A DNA stretch of 64,000 nucleotides, taken from the NCBI GenBank assembly GCA_013399875.1, contig VXAZ01001017.1, positions 62,001 to 126,000 of the forward strand, given 5' to 3'. The notes below the pieces were generated by a model. The model was given only the letters and a program-made list of their open reading frames with translations, was not told where the DNA came from and made no database searches. This document shows, in pieces, positions 62,454 through 64,000 of the stretch; the stretch's first letter is position 1, and each line of letters opens with the position of its first letter. The DNA is from Gymnorhina tibicen (lineage: Eukaryota > Chordata > Aves > Passeriformes > Artamidae). Both the position numbers and the translations under genes were made by a program.

Positions 62454-62468
62454 AATTATTTTTCCAAG

Positions 62469-62549
62469 GAGAAAAGGAAAAGGCAGACAGAAATAGAAGG
62501 CAAGAGACAACAGCTTGAGGACCAGATACTTCAGCTGCAGCATTTCAAG
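62469..62549 (+). CDS. PALM2: PALM2 coding exon 2 (paralemmin-2 coiled coil)
   Basis: Twenty-seven codons in phase 0 encode EKRKRQTEIEGKRQQLEDQ followed by ILQLQHFK, residues 16-42 of paralemmin-2. This joins exon 1 (ending QAIA) directly to give the conserved AIAEKRKRQ paralemmin signature. The acceptor is TTTTCCAAG ending at 62468 and the donor is GTAAGG at 62550. The charged heptad-like pattern is the start of the N-terminal coiled coil shared by PALM1, PALM2 and PALMD; EIEGKRQQLEDQ points to PALM2. The next exon would begin SKVLREKW in known PALM2 proteins and lies outside the window. A minus-strand open frame across this exon is a shadow. Confidence 0.96.
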
Positions 62550-64000
62550 GTAAGGGATTGATGCCAGAAATGATGGATTGACTAAATCTGTTCATTATTA
62601 GACATGCAGATCACACGTCTGAAAGCTGGGAAAAGCCCACTCTGACATGAAGCAGCTTTCACTGCCGGAGCCTATCTCTTGCAGTGATCATGTCCTGCCT
62701 GCTTTTCATTCCGTGTGTTTAATGCAGAGGACTATGTTGTTTAAATGGTTTAGGAGCATGGAGTCAGGAGGGTGTGAGTGCAGGCAGCACAGCAGTGCTG
62801 TTATTATTAAATGCTGTTATTTATTATACATAATGATAAGACACCAATCGCTGTGGATTGGGTGTGCACTGCATGGCTTCAGCCAGCACTTTCTGCCTGC
62901 AGAGCTGCATTGGATTTCTGTGGTGCCTGTCATTAGGTTTTCTGTGTGTGTGTTGCAGAAGGAGTGTTAGTTAGCATGCATCTGTATATGTGTGTAAAGA
63001 TTTCATTGTAGGATGAAGTTATTAGGCATAATAAAATGGGCATGTATGTACATGCAGGGAAGGTGTTGATGCATATGTGTGTGTCTACATGGAGAAGCGC
63101 CTTGATATTTAAGAGAGTGCCAAGCAATCCCAGTCCCTGCTGGTCTCCATGACAGCTGCAGATAGCATCATTTGAAAGCCATCCTTGCTATTTCTATCAT
63201 TTCTCCCTCCTGTCAGTAGCATTTTGTGCATAGCAAAGATAAGAACAAAAACATACATGTGATCTTTTTGTAACTGATGAGCATTTGTGGGTCAGATCTT
63301 GTTATATTAGTTCAGTAGGGGAGCCTGAGGAATTTCAGTGATTAAAATATCTGAGAAAGATGATTAGAACTGGACAGTTTATCCTCACAGCAAGTGAGCT
63401 GAGCTGTGTTTTTAAAATTAAGATATTTAGGTTGCTTGTGAAATAAGTGTATGTGTGCATGTGTGCTTGAACAGTGCACCTGCATTGGGAGATGATGTGC
63501 AGAATATCCCTGCCCACATATACACTTGTAGACCAGACTGCAAGTTATGCTACAGGCAGGATCTTTCTCCTGCCTCTCCAAGACCCTGCAGTCAGGTTCT
63601 GCAAACTGTTCCTCCTTTTCTGGTAAACACAATGCAGTTAAGCCCAAGTAACTGATGTCAGCCTACACAAATGCCCCATCAGGTTTACCCAGACTGTGGA
63701 TGTCACACCCTGGTGTTTCCAGTCACAGATGTGATTGCATTTCTGTGGGGCAACAGGAGTTGCCATTTTGTTCAGGCTGCCATTGACTACAGGCAGGGGA
63801 GAATTTGTTATGGTAACTGTAGCGTACTGCAGCAGAGCAGTAAGGTACTGTTCCAGTACCTTCATGATGCTTGCTTTTTTCCTTTTTGCTACCAAGCTGA
63901 TGACTCCTTTTAGCATGTTAACTGTTTCCAAGCTAACTGCATTATGATTCTTCATGAAATTCTTTAAGCAGAGCCTTTTGGATAGACAGTTCTGTCAATT
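62550..64000 (+). other. PALM2: Start of PALM2 intron 2
   Basis: The GTAAGG donor opens intron 2, which continues past the window. The sequence is unique with TG-rich patches (about 62943-62955 and 63446-63467). No further exon or repeat was recognised. Open frames of up to 105 codons near 63640-63955 have no known motif. Confidence 0.8.

Larger units (their letters stand above)
15175..62468 (+). other. PALM2: PALM2 intron 1 (47,294 bp)
   Basis: The intron is bounded by a GTAAGT donor and a TTTTCCAAG acceptor, and joins two phase-0 exons whose products are consecutive in paralemmin-2. A very long first intron is usual for this gene. It contains four CR1 fragments, an older LINE remnant, two solo LTRs and several microsatellites. 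No exon of another gene was recognised inside it on either strand. Alternative first exons of PALM2 could be hidden here; the GC-richer patch near 22900-23300 is the most likely place by composition. Confidence 0.9.

Noticed and set aside
62226..62543. 105-codon minus-strand open frame over PALM2 exon 2
   Set aside because: Shadow of exon 2 and the CT microsatellite (Arg-Glu repeats); the plus strand is clearly the coding one.
1..64000. Search for tRNA, rRNA, CRISPR, bacterial operons or phage genes
   Set aside because: None seen. The window is vertebrate nuclear DNA, and nothing suggests bacterial contamination or horizontal transfer.

Overview
This is avian nuclear DNA. Six pieces of CR1 LINE retrotransposon and three solo retroviral LTRs of bird type lie in AT-rich, gene-poor sequence. 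Two short exons match the N-terminus of paralemmin-2 (PALM2, also described as PALM2-AKAP2). I know the human orthologue at 9q31 and expect this segment to lie on the Z chromosome in birds; that placement comes from memory and cannot be shown from the window. The LTR types look like those of songbirds, but that is only an impression.

Layout. Bases 1-15129 are upstream of PALM2. They hold a solo ERVL-like LTR (about 779-1241), a nested cluster of CR1 copies (1791-3248), a long unique AT-rich stretch with one assembly gap (53 Ns at 9550-9602), and a 1.4-kb CR1 copy in minus orientation (about 10522-11900) that keeps broken reverse-transcriptase sequence. A CpG-richer block (about 13910-15400) surrounds the first PALM2 coding exon and is the best promoter candidate. 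Coding exon 1 is 15130-15174 (15 codons, phase 0, GTAAGT donor). Intron 1 runs 15175-62468 (47,294 bp). Coding exon 2 is 62469-62549 (27 codons, phase 0, GTAAGG donor). The rest to 64000 is the start of intron 2.

Intron 1 is mostly unique AT-rich sequence. It carries CR1 copies at about 29695-30434 (+), 38261-39356 (-, split by a solo LTR), 46151-46970 (-) and 60417-60872 (+). It also has an older CR1/L3-like LINE remnant near 58105-58370, a second solo LTR with TATA box and poly(A) signal in the same orientation as PALM2 (45618-46030), and several microsatellites. Two of the three LTRs have clear 5-bp target-site duplications, so their ends are fixed to the base.

The two exons encode the first 42 residues of the paralemmin coiled-coil segment. 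No other gene could be supported. Almost all other open frames are short and unlike known proteins; the three longest outside repeats (180-199 codons) are about what chance allows. I found no new multi-gene system. The more unusual signals are a three-hairpin tandem palindrome array (48257-48361), a perfect 24-bp palindrome (6918-6941), a diverged duplicated ORF-like segment (27577/28172), a strong splice-acceptor-like signal immediately before the PALM2 start codon, and a very long AG-free tract before exon 2.
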